64,000 nucleotides of DNA. Origin: Utricularia gibba (taxonomy: Eukaryota > Streptophyta > Magnoliopsida > Lamiales > Lentibulariaceae). A program made the position numbers and the translations under genes. Of the stretch, positions 1 to 10,902 are shown piece after piece. Position 1 is the first letter of the stretch; the number at the start of each line of letters is the position of its first letter. The DNA is taken from assembly GCA_002189035.1 (NCBI GenBank), contig NEEC01000017.1:2046001-2110000 (forward strand). Direction: 5' to 3'. Under the pieces are notes generated by a model. That model saw only the letters and a list, made by a program, of their open reading frames with translations, did no database searches and was not told the DNA's origin.

Positions 1-467
1 CAAGAAACATTAGCAAGATTGAGAAAACCAATCTTATTTTGAGAATCAAAGAGGAAATAGAGTCCATTATGAACATGACGTCAGGCATGTGTCGGTCCTA
101 CACAAAACACTCATCTAAAGCAAAAACTGCTCATAGGATCCCTTTCCTTATCATACAATATACAGATGCCACATTGAAATGAAATTAAGTAACGTGGAGC
201 ACACCAGATAAGACCAAGTCGGATTGTAGACGAAAATCTCCAGTTGCATTAAAGGATAGTAGTATCTTATTTGGCAAGAAAAAATCCAAATCTGAGTGTG
301 GTTTTTTCAAGTTGAACAAATGTGTGTTTTCCCATACATGAGAAGTTGCTCCAATCTAAAATCCAATTATGAATGTTACGAATGAAACAGATTGTAATTC
401 TCCATGAAGTTGAAAAATCTGAGGCTTCATGGAAGCCCTAAATCATTGCTGGATCTCAACCCACAAG
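1..467. other. No gene recognised; probable edge of retroelement debris
   Basis: I see no coding exon or RNA gene here. It lies directly downstream, in minus-strand sense, of the copia gag remnant, so it may be further decayed sequence of the same insertion. I could not identify an LTR, primer-binding site or later pol motifs. Confidence 0.35.
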
Positions 468-761
468 CTATGTGCATCTAAAATCCAAATCCCAGTTGAG
501 AATTAATGTCATCATCTGATAATATGTTCTTTTTTCACTCTTATAATAGTTTGGGAAGCTTCCCAAGCATTCATAACTGTTGTTGTCTTTTCTCTTATCA
601 AGGATGAGTTTGGGACCCAAAGTGGGGGCTGCTTTGATTATGTCAATATGACCTAGTAGACCATGCTCATCCAAACCTATCATTAAAGCCTTCAACCAAC
701 CAACATAATTCTGGCCATTGAAAAAGTGGAAATGAGAGTTGGAGAATTCTTCATCTTTCAT
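468..761 (-). mobile_element. Ty1/copia-type gag N-terminal remnant
   Basis: This 97-residue ATG-initiated reading frame carries FNGQNYVGWLKALMIGL followed by GLLGHID. It matches the layout of the N-terminal gag region of plant copia retrotransposons, where an F-x-G-x-N-Y-x-x-W block is followed by a G-x-L-G-x-I/L-D turn. A full gag-pol is over 1,000 residues. Here the frame stops after 97, and no protease, integrase or reverse transcriptase motif was found upstream or downstream. It is a truncated, presumably inactive fragment about 80 bp beyond the 3' end of the IST1-like gene. Assignment rests on motif resemblance only; a domesticated small gene is possible but unlikely. Confidence 0.55.
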
Positions 762-844
762 TCATACAAAGAGGGTATTTATACATTATATGAGAAGCAA
801 TGCAGTGAAAACTACAATCTATAAGCTAGGGTGTGAAGGAACTA

Positions 845-2089
845 CTATGTACAATAATAGGAAACTGTCATAATGAGTAAAGTAAGAAATAAAGGAAGGT
901 ATTTCAACAGTGAAGATATTTCAACATTATCTTCATCGTTTCGAGTTGCCTTTTCATCTTTCTTGATTCTTGGCGTCCATTTCTCGGGGCGTCTAGGGCC
1001 ACCGGAATGTCCAGCCCAAGACAACTCGACTGCCGCCCTGGCCGCGTCGGCTGCGTAAGCAGCTGACTCATACGCTTGCTGGGCTGCATCTGCCACGTCC
1101 GTGTAGTTTCTCCCCGTTCTCGAACTCTCTCCTTGTTCTCCCTGTAAATTGCCAAATTGGCATGGATTCTCTGTAAATACGGACGACTAATACATAATCT
1201 CAAGCTACTTGAACATTGGTTGCATACCAGTTCTGGGTGAGAAGAGGTGTGTATTCAAATGGGAGATCAATGTTTTCCTCATCAGCGATCTTCATCAACA
1301 TCCTTCTCTTGTTTTCCAAGCTGGGAGCCGCAGTTGAAAGCATCTGTACAATCTGAAAAAACAAGGGGAATTTCACAAACTACTACAAGTGGGCAGTGAC
1401 AAAACAGTCTTGAATGCAGTAGTGATGAGGTGATGGGGATTAAGTTTGGCTGACCCTGGGACTAACTCCGCAGTTATTGCGCAAGTCAACAGCTCTGGAA
1501 GCGAACTCCTTCCCATAACGAGAAGTGAAAATAGAGCGGATTTGAAGAAGTTCTGGGAAGTCGCCAATTCTCGCGGATGCAAAAATCAGAGTCGAAACAG
1601 CTTCATTCAGTTCATCAGGACAAGATCTGCGGACAAAGCAACTTTGTAAGGAAACACAACTCCATGAATCAACGGAAAAGCTAACAGACTTGGGAATCAT
1701 GATAAGAAAACTAACTTCTCTTGTTGTATAAGATTGACGCTTTCCGTCAACAAATTCAAGTAGCTATCCAACGCAGCTAGCGCATCCAAGCCATTCTGTA
1801 GCCTAATCACCTGCTCAACCTGAAACCACCGAGTTCATAAAAGCACAGTTGGTGAATGATCGATCAATCTATCAAACGAAGGGCCAGAGGAGCACAATAC
1901 CCGAATAAGAGCCCCATCGTGGAAACCCTTTTTGAGAAGATTCACGACGTCGGATCGAGCAACGGAGAGCTGCGCCTGGCGCATTTTTTTCAGCACCGCC
2001 GACCGGTGAACCGCCAGCGCCGCAGTCGCCTGGAGTTTAGTGACATAGGAGCGTCTCTTGGTCAGCCCGAGCGCTGACGCCAAGCCCAT
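845..2089 (-). CDS. IST1-like protein (regulator of Vps4 activity in the MVB pathway)
   Basis: IST1 proteins bind ESCRT-III and the VPS4/LIP5 machinery that sorts membrane cargo into multivesicular bodies. Five exons fit: 1901-2089, 1716-1819, 1455-1626, 1209-1352 and 845-1141, giving about 301 residues. The IST1 domain fills residues 1-185: helix RSDVVNLLKKGFHDGALIR, then VEQVIRLQNGLDAL, then CPDELNEAVSTLIFASARIGD with FPELLQIRSIFTSRYGKEF, and ELRNNCGV-like VDLRNNCGVSP. Exon 4 carries PSLENKRRMLMKIADEEN. The C-terminus has the alanine-rich AYESAAYAADAARAAVELS block typical of plant IST1-like proteins. I chose the ATG at 2089 because MGLASALGLTKRRS aligns with family starts; an in-frame ATG at 2176 would add a hydrophobic leader that the family lacks. 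Exon 5 has two possible acceptors, at 1170 and 1141; only the inner one keeps the family frame. This is a member of the shorter, uncharacterised IST1-like group. Confidence 0.85.
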
Positions 2090-2229
2090 ATCGCCAACCG
2101 CAGATTCGATCCCTTCGAGGAGAAGGATCACAAAAATAAGAAATGAAACAAAATCCACGACACTGAGAACAAGCACGAGTTGAACGGAGCTCGTTTATGC
2201 CCTTCAGCTGCGACGGGGTTCCTCCCGAG

Positions 2230-3098
2230 ATCCGCGTTCAGGTTCCATCCTGGAAATTATAATATTATATATGTCCCCAGAAAATAAATATAAAATGCAA
2301 GTTTGTTATTTTTATTATCCTTCAAGAAAAATAATCAAATTGTAATAGTTTTAATTATTTTTATTAGTAGGAATTTTGTTTTACTTGGACCCACATAAGC
2401 ATAGACCCAGACTGACCTTAGACTATTATACCCATGGATCTTATGATGGCTCTACCAATTCAACAACACTTCGAAATTTTCTAATTATTTTAATCATAAA
2501 AAATATATAGGCATAAAATGCGTCAAGTTGAATTTTTCTTACTCAATTTTATGAAGATTAGTTTTTTTAGATCTAAGAGTCATTTTAGGCCTATTACACG
2601 TGACACATTGTACGGTCCCAAATAACTACTCCCTATAGTTTGTCTATAGTAGTAATTATATAAATCTTTTTTTATTTCATTAATAAAATAAGTAATTTTG
2701 TTATGAAATACAATTATTTAATAAAGTACGTAAAAAAATAAAATTTATTTATTTTATTTAAAATAAATCATCTGAAAGTATTTTTACACCAAAAGCCATG
2801 TGGCGACAGTCTTCTTGAGGTCAACTACCAGGGATTGAACTGCAAGGGTGTATGATCATTTTGAATTAAAATAATATTAATTTTAATTATAGTAAAAATT
2901 AAAAACGGAATTAAATAGAGCATTTTTAAGGTAAAAAACCAAAGGGGCTGGCGCATATGAATTAAGATTGGTCACCCATCAATGATTACTAGACCAAGTT
3001 GTGCATATTGGGGCCTAATGTCTTAAATAGAAGACCCGATGAACGCAACTTATCGACAATCACTACAGGGTTGGATTTGCATTTACTTATATATTTTT
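2230..3098. other. AT-rich intergenic spacer
   Basis: Strongly AT-rich with homopolymer runs. I see no exon, RNA gene or repeat boundary that I can support. Confidence 0.5.
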
Positions 3099-3119
3099 TT
3101 ATTGTATTTGTGAAAGAAA

Positions 3120-3634
3120 AAAGCATTCAAAAATCTGGAAATTGAAAAACCTGTCAGCTGACCCGAAATCCGTATCCGAATAATCCAACAACGCGTCTAA
3201 CGCTACGTTCGCAAGCTCACTACCATCCTCAGCTTCCCCAAACCGGTATCCGGAGCCCAATCCGACCGTATCTTCATCCCAAATCTTGCCGCCAATGACC
3301 GCCACATCGGATCAACCGCAACCGTCTCGCAGCCTTCACTTCTCCTGAATCCAATCGGAGAAGAATAGGCGGTCGGCGGCAGTCCGAGGTCTTCGTCCGT
3401 TGCCTCCAACAAGTACCACAGATCAAAGCAGAGTCGTCGCTCTCAGACCTCAGATCCACAACCTCCGCCGCCTTAATCTGCCTCTCTCACATTTTCACGA
3501 AGCGACCGAGCTCCTCTGACGCCGAATCTAAATCATCGAGAATGTTCTCTCTCGGACGTTTCGCTTCTGGTGAGAGTGTATCTCCTCTTCCAAATCTCTC
3601 ACACGTTTTTTGTCGTTCGAAGACTCCATTCTGA
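3120..3634 (-). pseudogene. Degenerate protein-coding remnant, family not named
   Basis: Three minus-strand frames each hold pieces of what looks like one acidic plant protein. The order is: an ATG at 3634 starting MESSNDKKRVRDLEEEIHS; then in another frame LDDLDSASEELGRFVKM; then LLEATDEDLGLPPTAYSS; then SGYRFGEAEDGSELANVALD with LLDYSDTDFG. The pieces run in collinear order but need several frame changes and pass at least one stop with no convincing splice sites between them. The LLEA-x-DEDLGLPP block recalls a conserved segment of an uncharacterised plant protein, but I cannot name the family. Decay of a once functional gene is the simplest reading. An unrecognised multi-exon gene is the alternative. 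Confidence 0.35.
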
Positions 3635-3759
3635 ATACACAAACCATAGAAGTAGCAATCGCCGACCGGAAGTACGAGGAACTCCGGTGGGGGCCGGCGA
3701 ATGCGCCTAGGGAGGGGCAAGGCAAATTCCAGGGTAGAGACATGGAGAAGGTAGGCAAA

Positions 3760-4570
3760 TAGGGTTACTTCGACGTGTCTCCGTTTCTGGATTTAAATAC
3801 ACTGAAATTCCGTAAATTCGGTTTTTAAAAGCTTCAAAGTGAATTTTTTTTCATTTTTTCATTTTATTTTTTTCAAAATAAACACTGCTAATTTTTATTT
3901 TTTAAATAGAAGTTATCAATATTTATTAATAAAATTACTTTTAGAATATAATGATGGAATTGCTACTTACACGACTCGGAAATTTTGTGTCGATGTGTCA
4001 TTTTATAGGTTTGGGACACGGCACCGGACACGATGGATTCATAAACAATCAAAGGGAAGCGACGTAACCGTACATTTAGGGAGTATTCTAATGAGAAGGA
4101 GAAAAGGAAACGTCGCTTCGTATCTTACGAACAGTAAAAGACGGTAAATCCTGCGTCATGATGGGAATTATCTGTCTGTGCATTTTTCCCGGGATTAAAT
4201 TCCACTTTCCGGGCTCCTTTTCTGAGTTTCGGCACCCAACGCCAGCCTGAAACTGAGGAAATTACTACTTCCAGCAACCCGCAACGAAAGCCAACTGTGT
4301 CGCCTATATCAATGAGTTTGAATCTTTTTTTCAGTTGTTTTACACGAGTTTGTGTATGTGGGATTATTGGGTTTTCAGTGTAATGTGATTGCAATAGGCT
4401 TTTCTTGTTCAAAGAAGCCTTGGTTTCTTGAAGACCAGTTCAAAACTGGGATCGCGTACAGATGAAGAAACCCTAATCCCCAGATGCAAAAAAGGGGGAT
4501 TTTGATTTTTGAGATTCTAATTCTACTCCCCTACCATCAACAGAACAGCATCATGATAACTCGGGTATGG
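3760..4570. other. Spacer between remnant and CLE gene
   Basis: Short overlapping reading frames on both strands show no family resemblance. The part nearest 4571 is presumably the 3' untranslated region of the minus-strand CLE gene. Confidence 0.4.
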
Positions 4571-4834
4571 CTAATTGTGAAGAGGATCCGGGCAACTGGG
4601 AATACTCCGTTTATCATCTTCAACAAACACAAACCCGCCATCGCCGGCTGTGCTTTCACCATCGTGAGCTGAAGAAGCTGCTAGTGTTTTCCTGGAGCTG
4701 CTTCCCGGCAACGGGGGTGGCCCCGCGTCCCGCATCGGTGCCGCCGTGGAGGTTACCAAAAGATGTGTAAGCGAGAGTAGCAGAAGCCCGGCAGCCGAGC
4801 ATGGAAATGTTGTTTTGAGGGGCGAAAACGCCAT
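4571..4834 (-). CDS. CLE27: CLE27-type CLAVATA3/ESR-related peptide precursor
   Basis: Single-exon, 87-residue secreted peptide precursor. CLE peptides are cut from the C-terminus, hydroxylated, sometimes arabinosylated, and perceived by leucine-rich-repeat receptor kinases of the CLV1/BAM/PXY class. The ATG at 4834 starts MAFSPLKTTFPCSAAG followed by the hydrophobic stretch LLLLSLTHLLVTSTAAP, a clear signal peptide (residues about 1-32). A variable domain follows, and the protein ends exactly with the 12-residue CLE motif RSIPSCPDPLHN. Cysteine at motif position 6 in place of the usual glycine is the mark of Arabidopsis CLE27 (RIVPSCPDPLHN, recalled). The reading frame is open further upstream to 5104, but only the 4834 start places a signal peptide at the N-terminus. 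Confidence 0.93.
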   Translation of the reverse strand: MAFSPLKTTFPCSAAGLLLLSLTHLLVTSTAAPMRDAGPPPLPGSSSRKTLAASSAHDGESTAGDGGFVFVEDDKRSIPSCPDPLHN

Positions 4835-5324
4835 CGACGGCGAGGATAGAGCGAGGGAAAGAGAGACAAACAAATTGTCCGGGAAGGCCTGTTTTCGTTG
4901 TAAGAACGAAAAGCTAGTGGATTTTGAGGCGGGGCGCTTTATTACTCCCAGGAGAAACAGCAATGATATGAGAACCTTCCCAAGAATAAGACTCATTGAC
5001 CATTTCCTTCTAATTAGCTTCTTATAACAAATCCTGTTCAAATTGTGCTCATTTCGAATGTAATAATCCATTGAATTTTTAATGATATTATTTGTTTCAA
5101 ACACCTAATTATTATCATTTTACATTTCAATTCCTAGGAAAATAGTTTATTAGATAAGATTCCTCTATATCAATCGTCATTCTTACGAGAGATTTATGAA
5201 ATTTTTTTATGGTTTGGATTATTTTTTGTAGGGAAAACCGGTTATTACGTGGCATTCATTCATTGGACAATAAATAAGCATTAAATTGCAAGTTCTCCAG
5301 CTACATGGATTGCTTATATACTGT
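4835..5324. other. Promoter side of the CLE gene and 3' flank of the zinc-finger gene
   Basis: This AT-rich spacer lies upstream of the CLE ATG and downstream of the zinc-finger stop, both genes being on the minus strand. No regulatory motif is clear enough to report. Confidence 0.4.
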
Positions 5325-5950
5325 TTAAAAAGGCTGGGTCGGTGCTAATCTTAGGTGTAAATCAAGCCCATGTACATCATCGGAATTGGGCCCATCTCTG
5401 GAGAACATATTCAACGATGGCCCAATTAATCCTCCTCGTTCATGGGCTTTCACGGCCTCCTTCGGCCCAATTCGGAGAAAGCAAGAATCCCCTACACACC
5501 CGGCATACGCTACGCTCCCTACACCTCTCGCTCCCGGAAAACTCCAGCCGTGCGCCACCTGAAACGGCTCCCGGGCTCGTGAAACACCCACCCACGGAGA
5601 ATTATACCCTGCCTGAACGTTCTGCGGATTCCAAAAAAGGGTATTTTTTTTTAAAACAATTTTTGAAAAGTGCAGAAATAACAATGTGATTCATCATATT
5701 TGCATGAAAAGTCTACCGGTCTAATGGCTTGTATCTGAGCTCGCTTATGCAGCATCCTTTCCTTCTTGTGTGCGTTCTGATGCCCTCCCAATGCTTGCGA
5801 GTTTGGGAAGCCTCGGCTGCAGTACTGACACTCGTACCTGCGGCCGTCATCTGCCTCGGATTCGGCGGAGGCGGCTATCTCTTCTGCAACATTGACACCA
5901 AAGAGTTTCAACCTGCCGCTGTTCCCTTGATAGTTAGTCTCTCTGTTCAT
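5325..5950 (-). CDS. Single C2H2 zinc-finger transcription factor with EAR motif (ZFP5/ZFP6/GIS type)
   Basis: Two exons, 5717-5950 and 5325-5621, split by a 95-nt intron in phase 0, encode about 176 residues. Near the N-terminus is GRLKLFGVNVAE, matching the LRLFG(V/I)NV box of this subfamily. One plant-type Q-finger follows: YECQYCSRGFPNSQALGGHQ NAH, with Cys-x2-Cys, QALGGH and His-x3-His. Then comes KKERMLHKRAQIQA. Exon 2 is poorly conserved and ends GLDLHLRLAP, an LxLxL EAR repression motif. Such proteins regulate trichome and root-hair initiation in Arabidopsis downstream of gibberellin and cytokinin; that role is family knowledge, not shown here. The ATG at 5950 is the first true ATG of the frame. 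Related genes are usually intronless, so the intron just after the finger is notable. Without it the frame reads 18 residues beyond the splice site and stops, losing the EAR motif. Confidence 0.85.
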
Positions 5951-6060
5951 CTCCACAGAGGCTGAAAATCAGTACACCAACTCCGATTATCAGTGAAAAG
6001 GAGAAAGGCAGAAAGAAGGAAGGTTGAAGTAGGAGTTGAGTTGAGGTATGCAGGAGGGCA

Positions 6061-6068
6061 TTTATATA
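6061..6068 (-). promoter_or_regulatory. TATA box of the C2H2 gene
   Basis: On the minus strand the sequence reads GCTATATAAATGCCC, a strong TATA box about 110 bp upstream of the ATG at 5950. It predicts a 5' leader of roughly 80 nt. Confidence 0.6.
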
Positions 6069-6069
6069 G

Positions 6070-7416
6070 CTATGTGGAGATTCAGTGTATGCTTTATTGC
6101 AGCAAGTTGGGGATTTTTTTGGAGCATCCGAGGAACAAGCCATGCCCCACTCGATATCATGCCCATGTGTTCTTTCTTTGTTCATGTTAACGTAGTGGCT
6201 AAGGTTGTTTGGCAATAATGGTCTTAATGGGCATTCCAAACTGTACAATAATTCACCTTTTGTAAATCAGACACCAATCCAGATTCTCAAAACTAATCAT
6301 TCTCGTTTCTTGGATTTACAATCCTAAAACTACACCATTCTTACAATCCTTGAAACAAAATTAACTTCTTCAAGAACATCGCTCGCCCATGTTGTCGTCT
6401 GGAGCTGTGTTGCAGCGAGTAATAGGGAATGACTGTAGGAATAGGGAATGGAGTAAGAGGAAGTTAGGAAGAAAACGTGGGGAAATAATGTTGGGATCCG
6501 ACAGGGAGAGCCCACGATTAGGTAGTTACGTGTTTGGGATGAAAAATGTCTGCGTTGCGTCATTGACGTTGAAAATGTAAACCTCCTTGAGATTCTCCCA
6601 AATCTTTGCTATGACCAACGCCCAAGTACAGTGACTCCACTCAGGCCCCAGTCAATCAACCATCGTCACGGCAGTGGAAGGAAGGAAGATGCACCCACGA
6701 GGTAGTTAAAGAAGCTGCTGAATCAGTCACACATGGTATCTATTCAAAGTAAAGATTCAGTAAATCTAATATTACACATAAAATTCAAGTACATAACAAA
6801 CATGTATTATATTGTAAAACATTAGACACAACAAATTACGAGTTATTTATAACAAAGATTGAATCTTTGCTTGACAGAATTCCCTTCATTGTTGTTCAGG
6901 TAGAGGGTTTAGGGAGCGTGAGTTGGTGTCTCCCACCCGCCATATTTGAATCCATGTCGGTGGTTATCGCAAATGGCTCCTATTTGCTAGGGCTCGTGTC
7001 AGATGATAAAAAATTCTGGAAATCTTGAGGATTCAATGCATTCTTTATACTATATTCTTTAGGATTCAATAAGCATTCTTTACTTACAGAAAAAAACATA
7101 AACTTTTCATGTTATTACATAAAGTCACACTCATTTCATCATTTAGAGATAACATGTGGACGATTAACCACTAATCCATCATTAAGTGGATTGACATCTT
7201 GATAATGGACAGAGAGTCACGTCTCTTCATGAGTATGATGGTTTAACAAAATACTTAGATTAGATCATTTAATTCTTCTAGTGAGTTTAGATAGACATGG
7301 TGTTGTTGAAGTAGCCTAACCTTGTGATTAGGAGGGGATCGTCGTCCCTGAATCTTTTTTTCCGGCGGGTTGGGATATTCAGTCACCGCCGCATGTTGCA
7401 GTAGCGTTCTCCTCGC
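6070..7416. other. Spacer without recognised gene
   Basis: Several short frames on both strands show no family match and no plausible splice linkage. Confidence 0.4.
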
Positions 7417-8025
7417 ATGGAACTCCAATCCAGCCAACCGACTCCGACGTGTTCTGACGAGGAGGGAGCAAGTGCAGTAAGTCCAAATCAAAAGCATGGT
7501 GGGTGGGTCTGGCGGAGTCTTCACCGCAACCATTACCATGTCGCATTTTTGTCTCCCATTTTGTTTTTCCTCTTTTTTTTCATCTGCCTCTGTGAATCAT
7601 CATCATCATCATCATCCTCAACCAGCAAAACCCTCAGAATTGTTACTGAGAATCACTCCAGTCTGTAGAGCCAGAGATGAAACTCCAGCAAATAACTGTA
7701 GCCAGTACGAAGAGAAACAACACCCTGGGGATGGGGCTGGTAGCTCCTTCAAAGATGGTGGCCGACAGGCCAGCGGAGTTTCATGATGGAGATCCGAAGG
7801 ATGGGGGAGAGGGAGATTCGGCGGATCGCGGCGGTGGCCCACCGGGGTGTCATTATACGGCAAAAAACGGATCACCCTTTTCCACTCGCTTTTTTGTCAC
7901 CCACCGGGAAAAGCTTCCCCAGTTTTGCAAACCATGAGACACTGCTGACTGCACTGCACTGTACCAGATGGATCATCCATTATTGTCCTTACCCTCACAT
8001 TTGTCCTCTACTCATCTTCAACTAA
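7417..8025 (+). other. Unassigned stretch with a short hydrophobic reading frame
   Basis: An ATG at 7417 opens an 84-codon frame with a very hydrophobic core (FLSPILFFLFFFICLC) followed by a serine run from a CATCAT-type microsatellite near 7598. The same DNA in the next frame gives a polyhistidine run. A second frame begins at 7677. The hydrophobic block could be the signal peptide of a small secreted protein, but no CLE, CEP, PSK, RALF, GLV or EPF signature follows it. I cannot tell a small gene from chance. Confidence 0.2.
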
Positions 8026-8661
8026 CTAAAAACTGCTTTTATTTACTGTGGAAAGAAGCACATCAAATTTTTGTAAACTTTGATTTTCAGTACCATTGTT
8101 TTAACCCAATTTATGTGGTTTAAAATAAATTTAATAGATACATTTATTTATGTAAAAGTATTTGGATTATGATTTTAAATTATGTATGTATTTGATAGTA
8201 TATTATAATTAATAATATACTTAATTTATTTAAATTTAAATAAATATATATTAAATAGTTAAGATTAAAGTTTGTTTGTTATATAGTTTTTGAATGTATG
8301 TGTTTGAAATAAATATTTTATTATTTAATAAAATAATTAAAACTATTAAAACTATTTAGAAAACACCAACTAATATATTTAAAATAAAATATCTAAAAGT
8401 AATTTAAAAATAAAAATATTGGTTTATAATACAATGGTAGTAGAACATGGAATTCTAAGACAGCCCAGGTATGTTTTGGGCCAAAGGAAGCCCAATTAAT
8501 ATGGAACTTATATTTTTAATTCGTTTTATTTATATATTTCAAGAAATTGGAATTTAAAATACCGGCAGGTATTTTGTCCAGACGACAGAGAGGCAAAGGA
8601 GCTTGAAATCCGAGAGAGATTCCAATCATTACAAGAACACACCGGGGAAGTAGAAGAAGAA
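8026..8661. other. AT-rich upstream region of the DUF1218 gene
   Basis: Very AT-rich to about 8510. The last 80 bp before 8662 are purine-rich and probably the 5' leader. No clear TATA box could be fixed. Confidence 0.4.
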
Positions 8662-9777
8662 ATGGGAGTCTCACTTCCCATTCTTGCACTCCTCGTATTC
8701 GTTTACTTGTTCGCATTTGTCTTGGCTATCGGCGCTGAACGGCGCCGTAGCACGGTGAGTTTGTCGGTTTCTTTACTTCAATTTGCTTCGATGTAACTGA
8801 TAAATTGGGTTTCTTGCGTTATTTTTGTTCCCCAGGCGAAGGTTGTGCCAGATGAGTACGATGAGATGTCGTATTGCAGTTACGCGTCGGACGCTTCGAC
8901 GATTTATGGTTTGGCTGCATTTGGGCTTCTGGCAATCGCCCAGACGTTAATCACCGCCGTTACTAAATGCTTCTGTTGTGGGAGAGCGATGATGGGTGCT
9001 GGTTCTACCAAATTGCGTCTTTCTCTCTTCGTTGTCTCATGGTAAGCACATTTTTTCTTGTTTGGTCTCATGGAAAGATTGGTTTTTTTTTTTCTCCCAT
9101 TGGGATATGTTTGGCACTGGATGTGCTTTTTCTTCATACTTATCGGATACCGTTGAGATTAGTATGAGTATAGGTAAATGTTGCTTGTATAGTCCAATTA
9201 GTACGCATCTATTTCTTTGGTACATTGCTATATACATACAGTACATTAGTTTCTCGTTGGATGTTAATTTGGTTGCTTATAGGCGAATAGAATCGCACCC
9301 ATTTTATAGGCAGCCATGGGGCTTGTTGTTTACATTGCTTGCTGCACCAGATTATGCCAAGATTCTTAATTTTCAATCGGAGGATGCACACAGTTATAAA
9401 AGATTGCTCTTTTGCAAATGCTTATCCTTTTAGCTTCATTTCTTGATCTTCTGGGTCAGGGCGGCTTGAGATCTGATGCTTTCAAACCTTAAGAATGCGA
9501 TTCTTTTGTTCCCATTTCCCGGATTTCAGTCCTGCTTCCTGAACTTGATTTCAACCACAGGGCAAGCTTTGCTGCAGCAGAGGTGTGCTTGTTGGCGGGG
9601 TCTGCAAGAAACGCATACCACACCAAGTACCGAGTGATGTTCCATGTTGGGCATTTGTCGTGTGCCACACTGAGGAAGGGCGTGTTTGCAGGTGCGGCGG
9701 CGTTGACACTGGTGACCATGACGGCGAACCTGATCTATTACTGGGCGCATTGCCGGCTGACACAGGGGGCTGGGTGA
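8662..9777 (+). CDS. DUF1218 four-pass membrane protein (Modifying wall lignin-like)
   Basis: Three exons, 8662-8754, 8836-9041 and 9561-9777, give 171 residues with all splice phases agreeing. The protein begins with a hydrophobic helix (LPILALLVFVYLFAFVLAIGA) and AERRRST, the usual N-terminal pattern. It then has YCSYASDASTIYGLAAFGLL with a second helix, VTKCFCCGRAM, a third helix ending SWASFAAAEVCLLAGSARNAYHTKY (split here by intron 2), and a last helix TLRKGVFAGAAALTLVTMTA. The CFCCG and LLAGS-x-RNAYHTKY blocks are diagnostic of DUF1218. Some Arabidopsis members (MWL1, MWL2) affect stem lignin, and VCC affects cotyledon vein pattern; which branch this belongs to is not resolved. It probably sits in the ER or plasma membrane. 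Confidence 0.92.
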
Positions 9778-10902
9778 AGCATCAGAATGAAGGGATTGAT
9801 CTCACTGCTCCTAAGAACAAGAATCATGGGGAGACCCCTCGTGATTATATGTGACTCCTTGAGGCTCTGCTGCTGGAAATCGTGTCCCGGCTGAGTGATG
9901 AAGCGGCTGAATGCTCAGAATCTGTTTTTTGCTGTACCATGAAGCTCATTGTCTTCCAAGTCCATTTCTATTGATATATATAGATATCTCTCGGTTTGTC
10001 CGTACCTTCAACGGATGGGCTATTTCCTTCATTAATGGGCCAACTGAAAAATACTGGGCCGAAAGAAGTCCTAATTTATTAGTTTTCTCAATTGGGTCAA
10101 TTCACTCATGATGTATTTTGTATGATTTAATCAATAAATTCTATTTATTTATTATATAAATAGATATATAATAAATATAATTAATCTATTTGAAATTATT
10201 AATAAATAGAAGTTAAATTGCATAAGCCCTAAAATCCTTAAATAGAGAAATTTTGCAAAAATTATAGTGATAAGAGATGGAATACCTTTCAAATTATAGT
10301 AGATTAGAAGGTTTTTCAACAACTGACAAAAACAAAAGTAGATTTCAGAAACAGGTAACTTCAACCTAATGCGAAATCAAAGTCAAAAGCAAATGAGAGA
10401 GAAGCGAGTGGGAATTAGAAGAGTTAGAGGGCAGTAAGTAAATAAATTTATTTTTACCAATTTGAAGAGTGAATTAATCATATTTTTTTAATTTGCATAA
10501 TAAATATATAAAATAGTTAAAATTGAAATAAATTAAAAATAAATAGAATTATAAGTGAAGTTTTAAGAATAATTAGTATTATTCCGTAAAATACTTAATA
10601 TTATTTTTATTTTAAGTTATAAGTTACAAAATAAATCATAAAAACCTTAAATCTTTATGGGCCAACTGAAAAATTTCTATTAGAACCGATATCGGGTCCC
10701 GGGTTCGGGTCGACCCTTGTTGGCAATTGGGGCGTTGAAAAGAGAATAAAATTATGATCGCGGACAGCAAGGGGCCAAATGCTGGAGAGTGAAATGGAAC
10801 CAGACAAGGAAAATAGACAGCTGTAACCTCTTTCCCTGCTTGGCTCTCTCCTGATGTGTCGCTTTCCTCGGCTCTTGTTGTGTTTTTTGACTGGTGTCAC
10901 TC
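9778..10902. other. AT-rich spacer between DUF1218 and RING genes
   Basis: AT-rich from about 10085 to 10650 with no supported exon. A C+T-rich stretch before 10903 may be the leader of the RING gene. Confidence 0.45.

Noticed and set aside
2825-2850. tRNA-like T-arm sequence (GCAGTTCAATCCC on the minus strand)
   Set aside because: No matching D-arm, anticodon arm or acceptor stem in the flanks.
4835-5104. N-terminal extension of the CLE27 frame by 90 codons
   Set aside because: It would bury the signal peptide in the middle of the protein; the ATG at 4834 fits the family.
7255-7539. Minus-strand frame containing GRRSPPNHK, reminiscent of GLV/RGF peptide ends
   Set aside because: The motif is internal, the sulphated Asp-Tyr is absent and there is no signal peptide.
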